Source: Bacteroidota bacterium (lineage in GTDB: Bacteria > Bacteroidota > Bacteroidia > SXHM01). Taken from it: DNA of 57,212 nucleotides. The position numbers and the translations under genes are program-made. Below are positions 26,680 to 32,621 of the stretch, piece after piece. The stretch covers positions 1-57,212 of the forward strand of contig CANKAM010000022.1 of NCBI GenBank assembly GCA_947479755.1, in the 5' to 3' direction. Under the pieces are notes generated by a model. The model had not been told where the DNA came from and did no database searches. It saw nothing but the letters and a program-made list of their open reading frames with translations. Every line of letters starts with the position of its first letter. The first letter of the stretch is position 1.

Positions 26680-26910
26680 TGTTTACCTGAAAAAGGGCAC
26701 TTCGCACTATAGAAAGGCATATTCTTTCTTTTTAAAGGTACATTCACTCTACGATACTGTACGATTATTCTACGTATTTGTATATTTATTCTATATAAAA
26801 ATAAGTCCTTTCCAAATATCTGTAACTCCTTTCCACGTAAAGGAAGCTCCTTTCCACTTATCTGTAAGTCCTTTCCACATGAAGGAAGCCAGTTTCTACA
26901 TAACTGAACG
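26680..26910 (+). repeat. Array of about eleven degenerate 21-bp tandem repeats
   Basis: This fills most of the 339-base gene-free stretch between pyrH and 26986. The clearest copies begin TCCTTTCCA at 26806, 26827, 26848 and 26869, exactly 21 bp apart, with a variant at 26890. The same register extends back, more diverged, through 26785, 26764, 26743, 26722, 26701 and 26680. Second halves fall into two kinds: a CTGTA type and an AAAGGA type. These alternate in the last five units, giving a 42-bp superperiod. In AAAGGA units the halves pair: TCCTTT (26827-26832) with AAAGGA (26839-26844). One frame is open across the array and would encode a 7-residue period with an aromatic at position 3, but this follows from 21 being a multiple of 3. 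No direct-repeat/unique-spacer pattern, so not CRISPR. Confidence 0.8.
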
Positions 26911-26914
26911 CTTA

Positions 26915-26945
26915 TTGTAGAAAATGCTGAACTTTATTACTTTTG
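26915..26945 (+). promoter_or_regulatory. Predicted promoter for the small gene at 26986
   Basis: TTG (26915-26917), a 20-base spacer, then TACTTTTG (26938-26945), matching the Bacteroidota promoter form. The -33 element begins 5 bases after the last 21-bp repeat unit. Confidence 0.55.
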
Positions 26946-26985
26946 CAGCAACAAACAGCACGTAAAACAAAAACCATTATCGGAA

Positions 26986-27174
26986 ATGAAAAAACTTACG
27001 CCCGAAGAAAAAGCCACTTTTGTTACCCGCCCCATGCAAAAACAAGGTATAGTCCGCACCATGTTAATGAACATCAAACAGGGTGAAATAATGCTGATTG
27101 AATCACACGAATGGAAGTGGAAATCTGCAACCCCCGCCTACCTATGCCGCAGAGTGGAAGAAAAAACAAAGTGA
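26986..27174 (+). CDS. Small unknown protein, possibly cut short by an in-frame TGA
   Basis: A 62-residue hypothetical protein (MKKLTPEEKATFVTRPMQKQ at the start, WKWKSATPAYLCRRVEEKTK at the end), without signal peptide or membrane segment. It stops at TGA (27172-27174). If that codon is read through, the same frame continues for 20 more codons as KFVCEKALQPKSGWLITRVE and stops at TAG (27235-27237), giving 83 codons. The continuation looks like protein, and I loosely recall small Bacteroidota proteins with such a CRR..(K)..F.C..AL..SGW.I.R ending. A CGA to TGA change would explain it. Whether the short form works is unknown. A good promoter lies 40 bases upstream. Confidence 0.5.
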   Translation: MKKLTPEEKATFVTRPMQKQGIVRTMLMNIKQGEIMLIESHEWKWKSATPAYLCRRVEEKTK

Positions 27175-27274
27175 AAATTTGTATGCGAAAAAGCATTACA
27201 ACCAAAATCGGGTTGGCTTATAACGCGGGTAGAGTAGGAGTATTACGACTGTGTATCATTGAAATTGAAACCCG

Positions 27275-27282
27275 TATATTTG
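27275..27282 (+). promoter_or_regulatory. Predicted -7 element for the toxin-antitoxin pair
   Basis: TATATTTG, a consensus -7 element, 14 bases before the antitoxin ATG at 27297. No TTG at the expected -33 distance. The very short leader fits many Bacteroidota genes. Confidence 0.4.
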
Positions 27283-27296
27283 TAAAAAATTACAAA

Positions 27297-27494
27297 ATGG
27301 AAACAGTTATAATTAACGCAGATAAAAAAGCAGACATGAGTTTATTGCTTGCTTTGGCCAAAAAAATGGGCATGAATACACGCACGCTTACCCGCGCAGA
27401 AGTTGAAGACTGGCATCTTGCCAAAAAGATTGAAGCGGGAATGAAAACAGCAGATGTAAGTCGCAAAGAAATTATGAAGGCACTTGGTAAATGA
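27297..27494 (+). CDS. Putative antitoxin of a RelE/ParE-type module
   Basis: A 65-residue protein, mostly helical and charged: METVIINADKKADMSLLLAL, then RTLTRAEVEDWHLAKKIEAG and a last helix with ADVSRKEIMKAL. The length, the short N-terminal beta strand, and the 4-base ATGA overlap with a downstream toxin-like gene mark it as the antitoxin of a type II pair; this is inferred from context more than from a named family. The frame is open back to 27111 over the interrupted small gene, but ATG 27297 follows a -7 element and gives the normal antitoxin size, so I chose it. Antitoxins of this kind usually repress their own operon. Confidence 0.7.
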   Translation: METVIINADKKADMSLLLALAKKMGMNTRTLTRAEVEDWHLAKKIEAGMKTADVSRKEIMKALGK

Positions 27495-27760
27495 AAATTG
27501 CTTTCAAAAAATCATTTCTTAAAGATTTAAAAAAACTACGCGATAAGCAACTTAAAAACTCCATTGCCAAAGCTATTGAAGATGTTGAGGCGGCAAAGGA
27601 ATTAACACAGGTGAAAAATCTGAAAAAGATGGAAGGGTATAGTTCCTTTTATCGCATTAGAATTGGTGATTACCGAATCGGATTGCAACTAATGGATAAA
27701 GAATTAATCTACTTCGTTGCCTTTGACCATCGCAAAGATATTTATACACATTTTCCATAA
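27491..27760 (+). CDS. RelE/ParE superfamily toxin
   Basis: An 89-residue protein of the RelE/ParE toxin fold. Marks are the opening FKKSFLKDLKKLRDK, the KNLKKMEGYSSFYRIRIGDYRIGLQL block (the typical L.G....YRIR.GDYRI motif), and the final strand ELIYFVAFDHRKDIYTHF. The last part resembles RelE-type mRNA interferases with a H-R-DIY end. Targets could be ribosome-bound mRNA (RelE) or gyrase (ParE); sequence alone does not decide. It overlaps the antitoxin by 4 bases. Located in the patch that separates pyrH from the next chromosomal gene, which suggests acquisition. Confidence 0.85.
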   Translation: MKIAFKKSFLKDLKKLRDKQLKNSIAKAIEDVEAAKELTQVKNLKKMEGYSSFYRIRIGDYRIGLQLMDKELIYFVAFDHRKDIYTHFP

Positions 27761-27813
27761 TTCTATAATCTGAAACAGTAAATATTTCTATTCCTCTGCT
27801 GTTTCTTATAAAG

Positions 27814-30279
27814 ATGAATTTTTCTCGACTACTCTTTCTCCTACTTCTAACTTTCAACTTCCAGCTTCTAACTTCCTACGCCCAAAAACCCCAAGGCAAG
27901 CCCCCCGCAATCGGAAAAATCTACGGTCGTATTCTTGATTCCAAAACCAAACAACCCGTTGAGTTTGCTTCGGTAACAGCAACTTCGCTGAAAAACGACA
28001 GCATTATTTCGGGTTCTTTGGTAAAACAAAACGGTGATTTTTCGTTGGAAAAACTTCCGCTCATTCCCCTGAAAATAAAAATCAGTTTCATAGGATACCT
28101 CACCCTTGAACAAACAGTTGCCCTTAACATGCAAAACATGGAAGTGGATATGGGCAACCTGAAAATGGAACAGGATTCAAAAGTGTTGAACGAGGTGGTG
28201 ATAGGAGAAGAAAAAAGCACCATGACTATGAGCATAGACCGCAAGGTGTATAATGTGGACAAGGATATTTCAACCAAAGGAGGCACTGCTTCCGACATTA
28301 TGAAAAACATACCCAGCGTTAGCGTTGATGCAGATGGCAATGCCACCCTGCGCAATAGCGGCACACAGGTGTATGTTGACGGAAGACCAACCACCTTAAC
28401 GCTTGATCAGATACCAGCCGACCAGGTGGATAAAGTAGAGGTAATCACCAATGCATCCGTAAAATTTGATGCCTCTACCTCGGGCGGAATTTTAAATATT
28501 GTGATGAAACAAAACCGCAAACCCGGCTACAACGGAACTATTTCGGCAGGCATAGGAACCAACAGCCGCTACAATGCAACGGGCAGTATCAGCATTCGCC
28601 AAAAACCTATTAATTTTTCAGCTTCTTACAGTTTTAACTCTTCGCGTAATTATAACGAAGGCTATACCTACCGCACCAATCTTTACAATAACAGTCCTAC
28701 AAGTTATTTCAATCAGGATAACGTGAATGATGAGCAAGGCGTGAACCACATGGCGCGTTTGGGGCTTGACATAACCCTCAATAACCGCAACCTGCTCACG
28801 CTTTCCGGAAATTTTTCCTACCGCCTCAATGATTCGGATGACGAACAACTCTTCACCTATGCCAATTCCGAAAACGTGATAACCGAAACCGGCAGTCGCA
28901 ACAATGTACAGCTTAATAATCACTATAACTATACGGCATCGGCATTTTTCAAACACACCTTTCCTAAAAAAGGCGAGGAACTTACCATTGATGCCAGCTA
29001 CAACTACTCCAACTCAGCGCGCGATTATGTGTTTACCACTAATAGCTATGATAGTCTGCAAAGCCCTGAAACCCCCGAAATACAGCGCAACGATGGAGGC
29101 TCCATTTCCAACCAATATATTTTTCAGGTGGATTATGTAAACCCGCTCACCGAAAATTCGAAACTGGAAGCAGGAATCCGCAGTTACTACAAGCCCTACA
29201 CCTCCTTCAATTTCACTGAAAATTATGTGTTCCCCACCGATAGTTATGAGAAAGACACTATCCTGAGCAACGACTATTATATTGACGATTTAATCAATGC
29301 CGCCTACATCAACTACATGAGCAAAATGTGGTGGAACATCAGATATCAGGTGGGTTTCCGCTTCGAGCAATCGTATTACAAAGGCACCATAAAAGATCGC
29401 GACCTCGCGTTCTCGTATTCCTATCCTTCCTCGGCTTCTAATATTTTGAACTCTATTTTTCCGGGAATATATTTTACCAAAGAAGTTGCAAAAAATCAGG
29501 ATGTGCAGTTGAACTTTTCGCGCAAATTAAATCGCCCGAATTTTTTCCAACTCAATCCTTTTATCATGGGCGCTGATAGACAAAACTACCGCATCGGAAA
29601 TCCAACCCTGAAACCTGAATTCACTAACATGGGCGAACTGAATTACAATCCCTGGAACGAAGAATTTAATCTGCTCTGCTCATTTTATTTTAAGCTCACC
29701 GAAAACCCGATTACCAATGTGGCCTATCCTTCTGAAATCGATTCGCTCATTCTTGTAAACACCTTTGTAAACGGCAAAAGCAGTTTTACTTACGGCTGGG
29801 ACAATTCGCTGAAACTTACGCTCATCAAGCCGCTGGACATAACCCTTGGCGGGAATATTTCTTATGTTGCGCTGAGTTCGTCAGACGGATTAACCCAAAA
29901 CAGCGGCTTCAACTGGGATGCAAAGGCAAATATCTCGTATCGCCTCCCAAAGGATTTTACACTACAGGCAAACGGCAGATACGAATCACCAAAAATTATT
30001 TTGCAGGGAACCATGATACCGCAATATTCGGTTGATTTTACGGTGAGCAAAAGCATTAAGAAAAAATGGAATTTTAACTTAACGCTGAATGATGCCTTCA
30101 ATACCAGACGTTGGGGTGCAAGCTACGATACACCTTATTATATACAGGAAGTTTCGCGCAGAAGAGAAACGCGCTTTTTGCGTTTCACCGTTTCCTACAA
30201 CTTTGGCGAGCAGGATGCATCGCTCTTCAAAAAGAGAAATCAGAAAAGACAGGGTGATTCTATGGAGATGGATTTTTAA
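27814..30279 (+). CDS. TonB-dependent receptor-like outer membrane beta-barrel protein
   Basis: An 821-residue outer membrane protein. Signal peptide residues 1-23 (TSYAQ). Next comes a CarboxypepD_reg-like domain (about 33-120: IYGRILDSKTKQPVEFASVTA), then a plug-like domain (about 135-235: GGTASDIMKNIPSVSVDADG, VYVDGRPTTLTLDQIPADQVDKVEVITN). A long barrel with repeated aromatic strands fills the rest (outer membrane protein beta-barrel family 3 type). No clear TonB box is seen and the substrate is unknown; in Bacteroidota such proteins may be TonB-dependent importers or act without TonB. The signal peptide is coded by a simple CTAACTTTC-like repeat. Two hairpins follow the stop. Confidence 0.88.
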   Translation: MNFSRLLFLLLLTFNFQLLTSYAQKPQGKPPAIGKIYGRILDSKTKQPVEFASVTATSLKNDSIISGSLVKQNGDFSLEKLPLIPLKIKISFIGYLTLEQTVALNMQNMEVDMGNLKMEQDSKVLNEVVIGEEKSTMTMSIDRKVYNVDKDISTKGGTASDIMKNIPSVSVDADGNATLRNSGTQVYVDGRPTTLTLDQIPADQVDKVEVITNASVKFDASTSGGILNIVMKQNRKPGYNGTISAGIGTNSRYNATGSISIRQKPINFSASYSFNSSRNYNEGYTYRTNLYNNSPTSYFNQDNVNDEQGVNHMARLGLDITLNNRNLLTLSGNFSYRLNDSDDEQLFTYANSENVITETGSRNNVQLNNHYNYTASAFFKHTFPKKGEELTIDASYNYSNSARDYVFTTNSYDSLQSPETPEIQRNDGGSISNQYIFQVDYVNPLTENSKLEAGIRSYYKPYTSFNFTENYVFPTDSYEKDTILSNDYYIDDLINAAYINYMSKMWWNIRYQVGFRFEQSYYKGTIKDRDLAFSYSYPSSASNILNSIFPGIYFTKEVAKNQDVQLNFSRKLNRPNFFQLNPFIMGADRQNYRIGNPTLKPEFTNMGELNYNPWNEEFNLLCSFYFKLTENPITNVAYPSEIDSLILVNTFVNGKSSFTYGWDNSLKLTLIKPLDITLGGNISYVALSSSDGLTQNSGFNWDAKANISYRLPKDFTLQANGRYESPKIILQGTMIPQYSVDFTVSKSIKKKWNFNLTLNDAFNTRRWGASYDTPYYIQEVSRRRETRFLRFTVSYNFGEQDASLFKKRNQKRQGDSMEMDF

Positions 30280-30285
30280 TAGTTG

Positions 30286-30348
30286 CCACAACCTTCAGGT
30301 CGTGGATTTTAAAGGGAACGAAAACTATTTTAGGGCTTTAGCCCTTTT
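30286..30348 (+). terminator. Two stem-loops after the receptor gene
   Basis: First stem: CCACaACCT (30286-30294) and AGGTcGTGG (30297-30305) with one mismatch. Second: AGGGC (30332-30336), loop TTTA, GCCCT (30341-30345) then TTT. The second is a plausible terminator. Together they resemble a palindromic intergenic element I have seen in other Bacteroidota, though I cannot search for copies here. Confidence 0.55.
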
Positions 30349-30356
30349 GTAAAAAC

Positions 30357-30383
30357 AAAAAAGCCCCTTTAAGGAGCTTTTTT
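30357..30383. terminator. Bidirectional terminator abutting the tRNA-Met 3' end
   Basis: AAAAAAGC-C-CCT, loop TTA, AGG-A-GCTTTTTT: one mismatch in the stem, A run on one side and T run on the other, so it can stop transcription in both directions. It begins one base from the encoded CCA of the tRNA. Confidence 0.7.
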
Positions 30384-30460
30384 TGGTGGGCCCACCTGGG
30401 ATCGAACCAGGCACCCACAGATTATGAGTCTGTTGCTCTAACCGAATGAGCTATGGGCCC
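30384..30460 (-). tRNA. tRNA-Met (CAT anticodon)
   Basis: A 77-base tRNA with encoded CCA. Leftward reading gives acceptor GGGCCCA paired with TGGGCCC plus discriminator A and CCA (30384-30386), a GCTC/GAGC D stem, anticodon stem ACAGA/TCTGT and loop CTCATAA with anticodon CAT (30424-30426), then the T arm with GGTTCGATCC. A CAT anticodon can also belong to the isoleucine tRNA modified by TilS; the stem composition does not decide firmly, but elongator Met is more likely. The leader contains a short stem (CCTTTC/GAAAGG, 30467-30486). Confidence 0.9.
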
Positions 30461-30490
30461 TAAAATCCTTTCTATTAGCAGAAAGGGACG

Positions 30491-30520
30491 CGAAAGTATA
30501 AATTTGCACCCAATATGCAA
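30491..30520 (-). promoter_or_regulatory. Predicted promoter for tRNA-Met
   Basis: Leftward TTG (30518-30520), a 19-base spacer, then TACTTTCG (30491-30498), the TTCG variant of the -7 consensus. Its -33 element falls inside the first codons of the divergent HAD gene. Confidence 0.55.
30499..30506 (+). promoter_or_regulatory. Predicted -7 element for the HAD gene
   Basis: TAAATTTG, 8 bases before the HAD start ATG, directly back to back with the leftward -7 element of the tRNA. The -33 region reads TTAG instead of TTG. Confidence 0.45.
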
Positions 30521-31147
30521 AATATGTTTCCCCTACAAAATAATATCAAGAACATCATCTTCGACCTTGGAGGAGTGATACTAAACATTGATTATAAACT
30601 CACTGCCGGGGCATTTAAAAAATTAGGCCTCAAAGATTTTGATGAGAAATATTCGCAGGCAAAACAAAGCCGTCTTTTTGACCGGCTGGAAACAGGAACT
30701 GTTACGCCCAAACAATTCCGACAGGAATTGAAAGCCTATTTCAATCAACAGGTTTCAGATGCAGACTTAGATAATGCCTGGAACGCCATGCTACTTGATT
30801 TGCCTGTGCAGCGTATTGAGTTACTGAAACAACTCTCTACCAATTACCGCCTCTTTCTATTAAGCAATACCAATATCATCCACTATCGGGCTTACTCAGC
30901 CTATCTGAAGCAAACCTTTTGCAAAATGATTTTTGATGAAATTTTTGAAAAGCAATATTTATCTTTTGAAATTGGAATGCGCAAACCCGACCGCGAAATT
31001 TTTGAATTGGTGTTGAGTGAAAATAAGCTCATTGCTTCCGAAACCATATTTATTGACGATTCAATTCAGCACGTTGAAGGCGCGAGGGAAGCAGGAATTA
31101 CAGCCTACCATTTGCAGCCCGGGGAATCAATTCTTGAACTGTTCTAG
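30515..31147 (+). CDS. HAD-superfamily phosphatase (YihX-like)
   Basis: A 210-residue haloacid dehalogenase-type hydrolase. Motif I is IIFDLGGVIL, whose Asp is the nucleophile; the usual second Asp is Gly, as in YihX-like members (DxGGV). Motif II is LLSNTN (Ser/Thr), motif III the Lys in MRKPDREIF, and motif IV IFIDDSIQHVEGAREAG. A helical cap lies between motifs I and II (about residues 25-95). Likely a sugar-phosphate or nucleotide phosphatase of the cytoplasm, substrate unknown. An alternative ATG four codons on (MFPLQN) would also fit. It ends directly against the convergent epimerase gene, with no gap. Confidence 0.88.
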   Translation: MQNMFPLQNNIKNIIFDLGGVILNIDYKLTAGAFKKLGLKDFDEKYSQAKQSRLFDRLETGTVTPKQFRQELKAYFNQQVSDADLDNAWNAMLLDLPVQRIELLKQLSTNYRLFLLSNTNIIHYRAYSAYLKQTFCKMIFDEIFEKQYLSFEIGMRKPDREIFELVLSENKLIASETIFIDDSIQHVEGAREAGITAYHLQPGESILELF

Positions 31148-31549
31148 TTAAATTATCTCCTGGCAAAGCTCAGTTAAAACACCTCCCGCACTTTTTGGGT
31201 GAACAAAACAGATCAGTTTATTGTCAGCTCCTTTTTTTGGGGCTTGATTCAGCAGAACAAATCCTTGCTCTTTCAGGCGTTCCATTTCAGCATGAATGTC
31301 ACTTACAGCATAAGCAAGGTGATGAATTCCTTCGCCCTTCTTTTCAATAAATTTTGCGATTGCACTTTCAGGTGAAGTGGCTTCCAATAGTTCAATTTTG
31401 GTTTCTCCAACCTTAAAAAACAGAGTAGTCACATGCTCACTTTCCACAGCCTCGCGTTTGTAAGGTGCAACGCCAAGCAAGGCAGTGTAGGTTTTTTCTG
31501 CTTCTGCTAAGTTCTTTACGGCAATACCGATGTGTTCTATTTTTTCCAT
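31148..31549 (-). CDS. mce: Methylmalonyl-CoA epimerase
   Basis: A 133-residue vicinal-oxygen-chelate enzyme that interconverts (R)- and (S)-methylmalonyl-CoA in propionate/succinate metabolism. Two VOC modules are visible: IEHIGIAVKNLAEAEKTYTALLG with the first metal His, and GEGIHHLAYAVSDIHAEMERL with the second; ELLEATSPESAI and VLTELCQ supply the metal Glu residues. Length is typical (about 130-140). The partner mutase is not in the window. It stands downstream of a terminator and ends directly at the HAD gene's stop. Confidence 0.93.
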   Translation of the reverse strand: MEKIEHIGIAVKNLAEAEKTYTALLGVAPYKREAVESEHVTTLFFKVGETKIELLEATSPESAIAKFIEKKGEGIHHLAYAVSDIHAEMERLKEQGFVLLNQAPKKGADNKLICFVHPKSAGGVLTELCQEII

Positions 31550-31560
31550 TTCTGTTTAAC

Positions 31561-31593
31561 AAAAAAGCCAATCCTTTTTTGGACTGGCTTTTT
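31561..31593 (-). terminator. Terminator after the secreted protein gene
   Basis: AAAAAGCCAaTCC (31562-31574) pairs with GGAcTGGCTTTTT (31581-31593), with one mismatch and a 6-base loop. Read leftward the stem is followed by a T run, so it ends the transcript of the gene at 31612-32406; read rightward it could also stop transcripts. It precedes the mce start by 11 bases. Confidence 0.75.
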
Positions 31594-31611
31594 GTTTAAA
31601 TTTTAGTGAGC

Positions 31612-32406
31612 TTATTTTTTGAACTCACCAAAGGTGTTATCAAAATTCACCTGATAGCTTCCTTTATCAAGTTTAGAAACATCAACGCTCTTTTCAATGC
31701 CTTTCTGAACAATATTGCCGTAGGCATTGAAAATCTCGTACATGGTTTTGTCAGAGAAAGAAACGCTGGTGCTTACTTTTTTACCTGCATCGTTAAAGGT
31801 CACAGGAGGCAGCGGGCTTTTATATTTTGTTTCGATTGAATAACGTGGTTTTCCGCTTGCATCCACTTGTTTCAGGCGGAATTTATTTTCGCCCGAGTGA
31901 ATGGTTCCTATCTGAAATTCATATTTGTTTATATCCGGAGAACCTTTTCCCTGAACAGTTCCTACATCCACCCATTTGTTCCAACGGAATTGTTCAACAG
32001 TATAAGGTAGGCTTCCTGTTTCGTTTTTAGTATTGAAAATCAGGACACCTTCTTTACTTACTGCTAATGCATCAATATCAAATGTAGCCATTGGTTTCAG
32101 AACTTCAGCATTCAACACTTTTGGTTTGCAGTCATCTTTATATTTAATTTTCACTTCTACTTTTGAACCTAAAGCCAGTTGAAAAAACGAAAAATCAATT
32201 TCAAATGCGCTTGAGTTTATCTCGTCTGTAGTGGTTTGGTCATTAATGGTTACTTCATACACACAAAAACCGACACCAGAACTGGCAAAAGGATTTTGTA
32301 CATAAATATTTTTGCCCTGGTAATTTCCTTCGAGTACAATTACTCCGGCTGAAGCGGATAATACTGAAAGAGCAAGAACGGTTAACAGAGAATAGACTTT
32401 GTTCAT
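31612..32406 (-). CDS. Exported unknown protein with a T9SS-like C-terminus
   Basis: A 264-residue secreted protein I do not recognise by name. The signal peptide runs to about residue 20 (SASA). The middle is beta-rich, with cysteines at about 48 and 93. The last 60 residues look like a degenerate type A sorting domain: KTMYEIFNAYGNIVQKGIEKS, then VDVSKLDKGSYQVNFDN, which mimics the YDxxGxxV...LxxGxYxV pattern, but the usual NPxxxxxxI start and KxIK end are weak. Probably an extracellular or periplasmic beta-sandwich protein. It has its own consensus promoter (32447-32476) and terminator (31561-31593), so it is a single-gene unit. Confidence 0.75.
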   Translation of the reverse strand: MNKVYSLLTVLALSVLSASAGVIVLEGNYQGKNIYVQNPFASSGVGFCVYEVTINDQTTTDEINSSAFEIDFSFFQLALGSKVEVKIKYKDDCKPKVLNAEVLKPMATFDIDALAVSKEGVLIFNTKNETGSLPYTVEQFRWNKWVDVGTVQGKGSPDINKYEFQIGTIHSGENKFRLKQVDASGKPRYSIETKYKSPLPPVTFNDAGKKVSTSVSFSDKTMYEIFNAYGNIVQKGIEKSVDVSKLDKGSYQVNFDNTFGEFKK

Positions 32407-32446
32407 GGTATTAAATTGTTCTGTTTGTTTTTATGTTAAAGCAACG

Positions 32447-32476
32447 CAAATATACTAAAGTCCTTAAATTATTCAA
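32447..32476 (-). promoter_or_regulatory. Predicted promoter for the exported unknown protein
   Basis: Leftward TTG (32474-32476), exactly 19 bases, then TATATTTG (32447-32454): a perfect Bacteroidota consensus. The ATG is 40 bases further on. The rest of the 215-base gap to hutU holds nothing I recognise. Confidence 0.65.
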
Positions 32477-32621
32477 TAATTTCTGACAAACAACCATAAG
32501 ATAACAGTTGAACGATAGAATATATTTAATCTCAGAAGCAGGTGTTTTACCTTAAATCCCTGAAAAAGTTATGAAATAGGGTGAGTTTTTTTCAGTTTTG
32601 CCCGAAACGATTGAAAATGAG

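Noticed and set aside
26680-26910. Possible CRISPR array
   Set aside because: Units are contiguous, degenerate and 21 bp long, with no unique spacers and no cas genes in the window.
26627-26920. A 97-residue frame across the 21-bp array with a 7-residue repeat
   Set aside because: The unit length is divisible by 3, so an open frame persists by itself. It starts with TTG inside pyrH and lacks any family likeness.
27172-27174. TGA as a selenocysteine codon
   Set aside because: No selenocysteine insertion hairpin is visible and the protein is not of a selenoprotein family; a nonsense change from CGA is simpler.
30384-30460. Alternative reading as tRNA-Ile with modified CAT anticodon
   Set aside because: Cannot be excluded, but the arm sequences fit elongator tRNA-Met better, so that call was kept.
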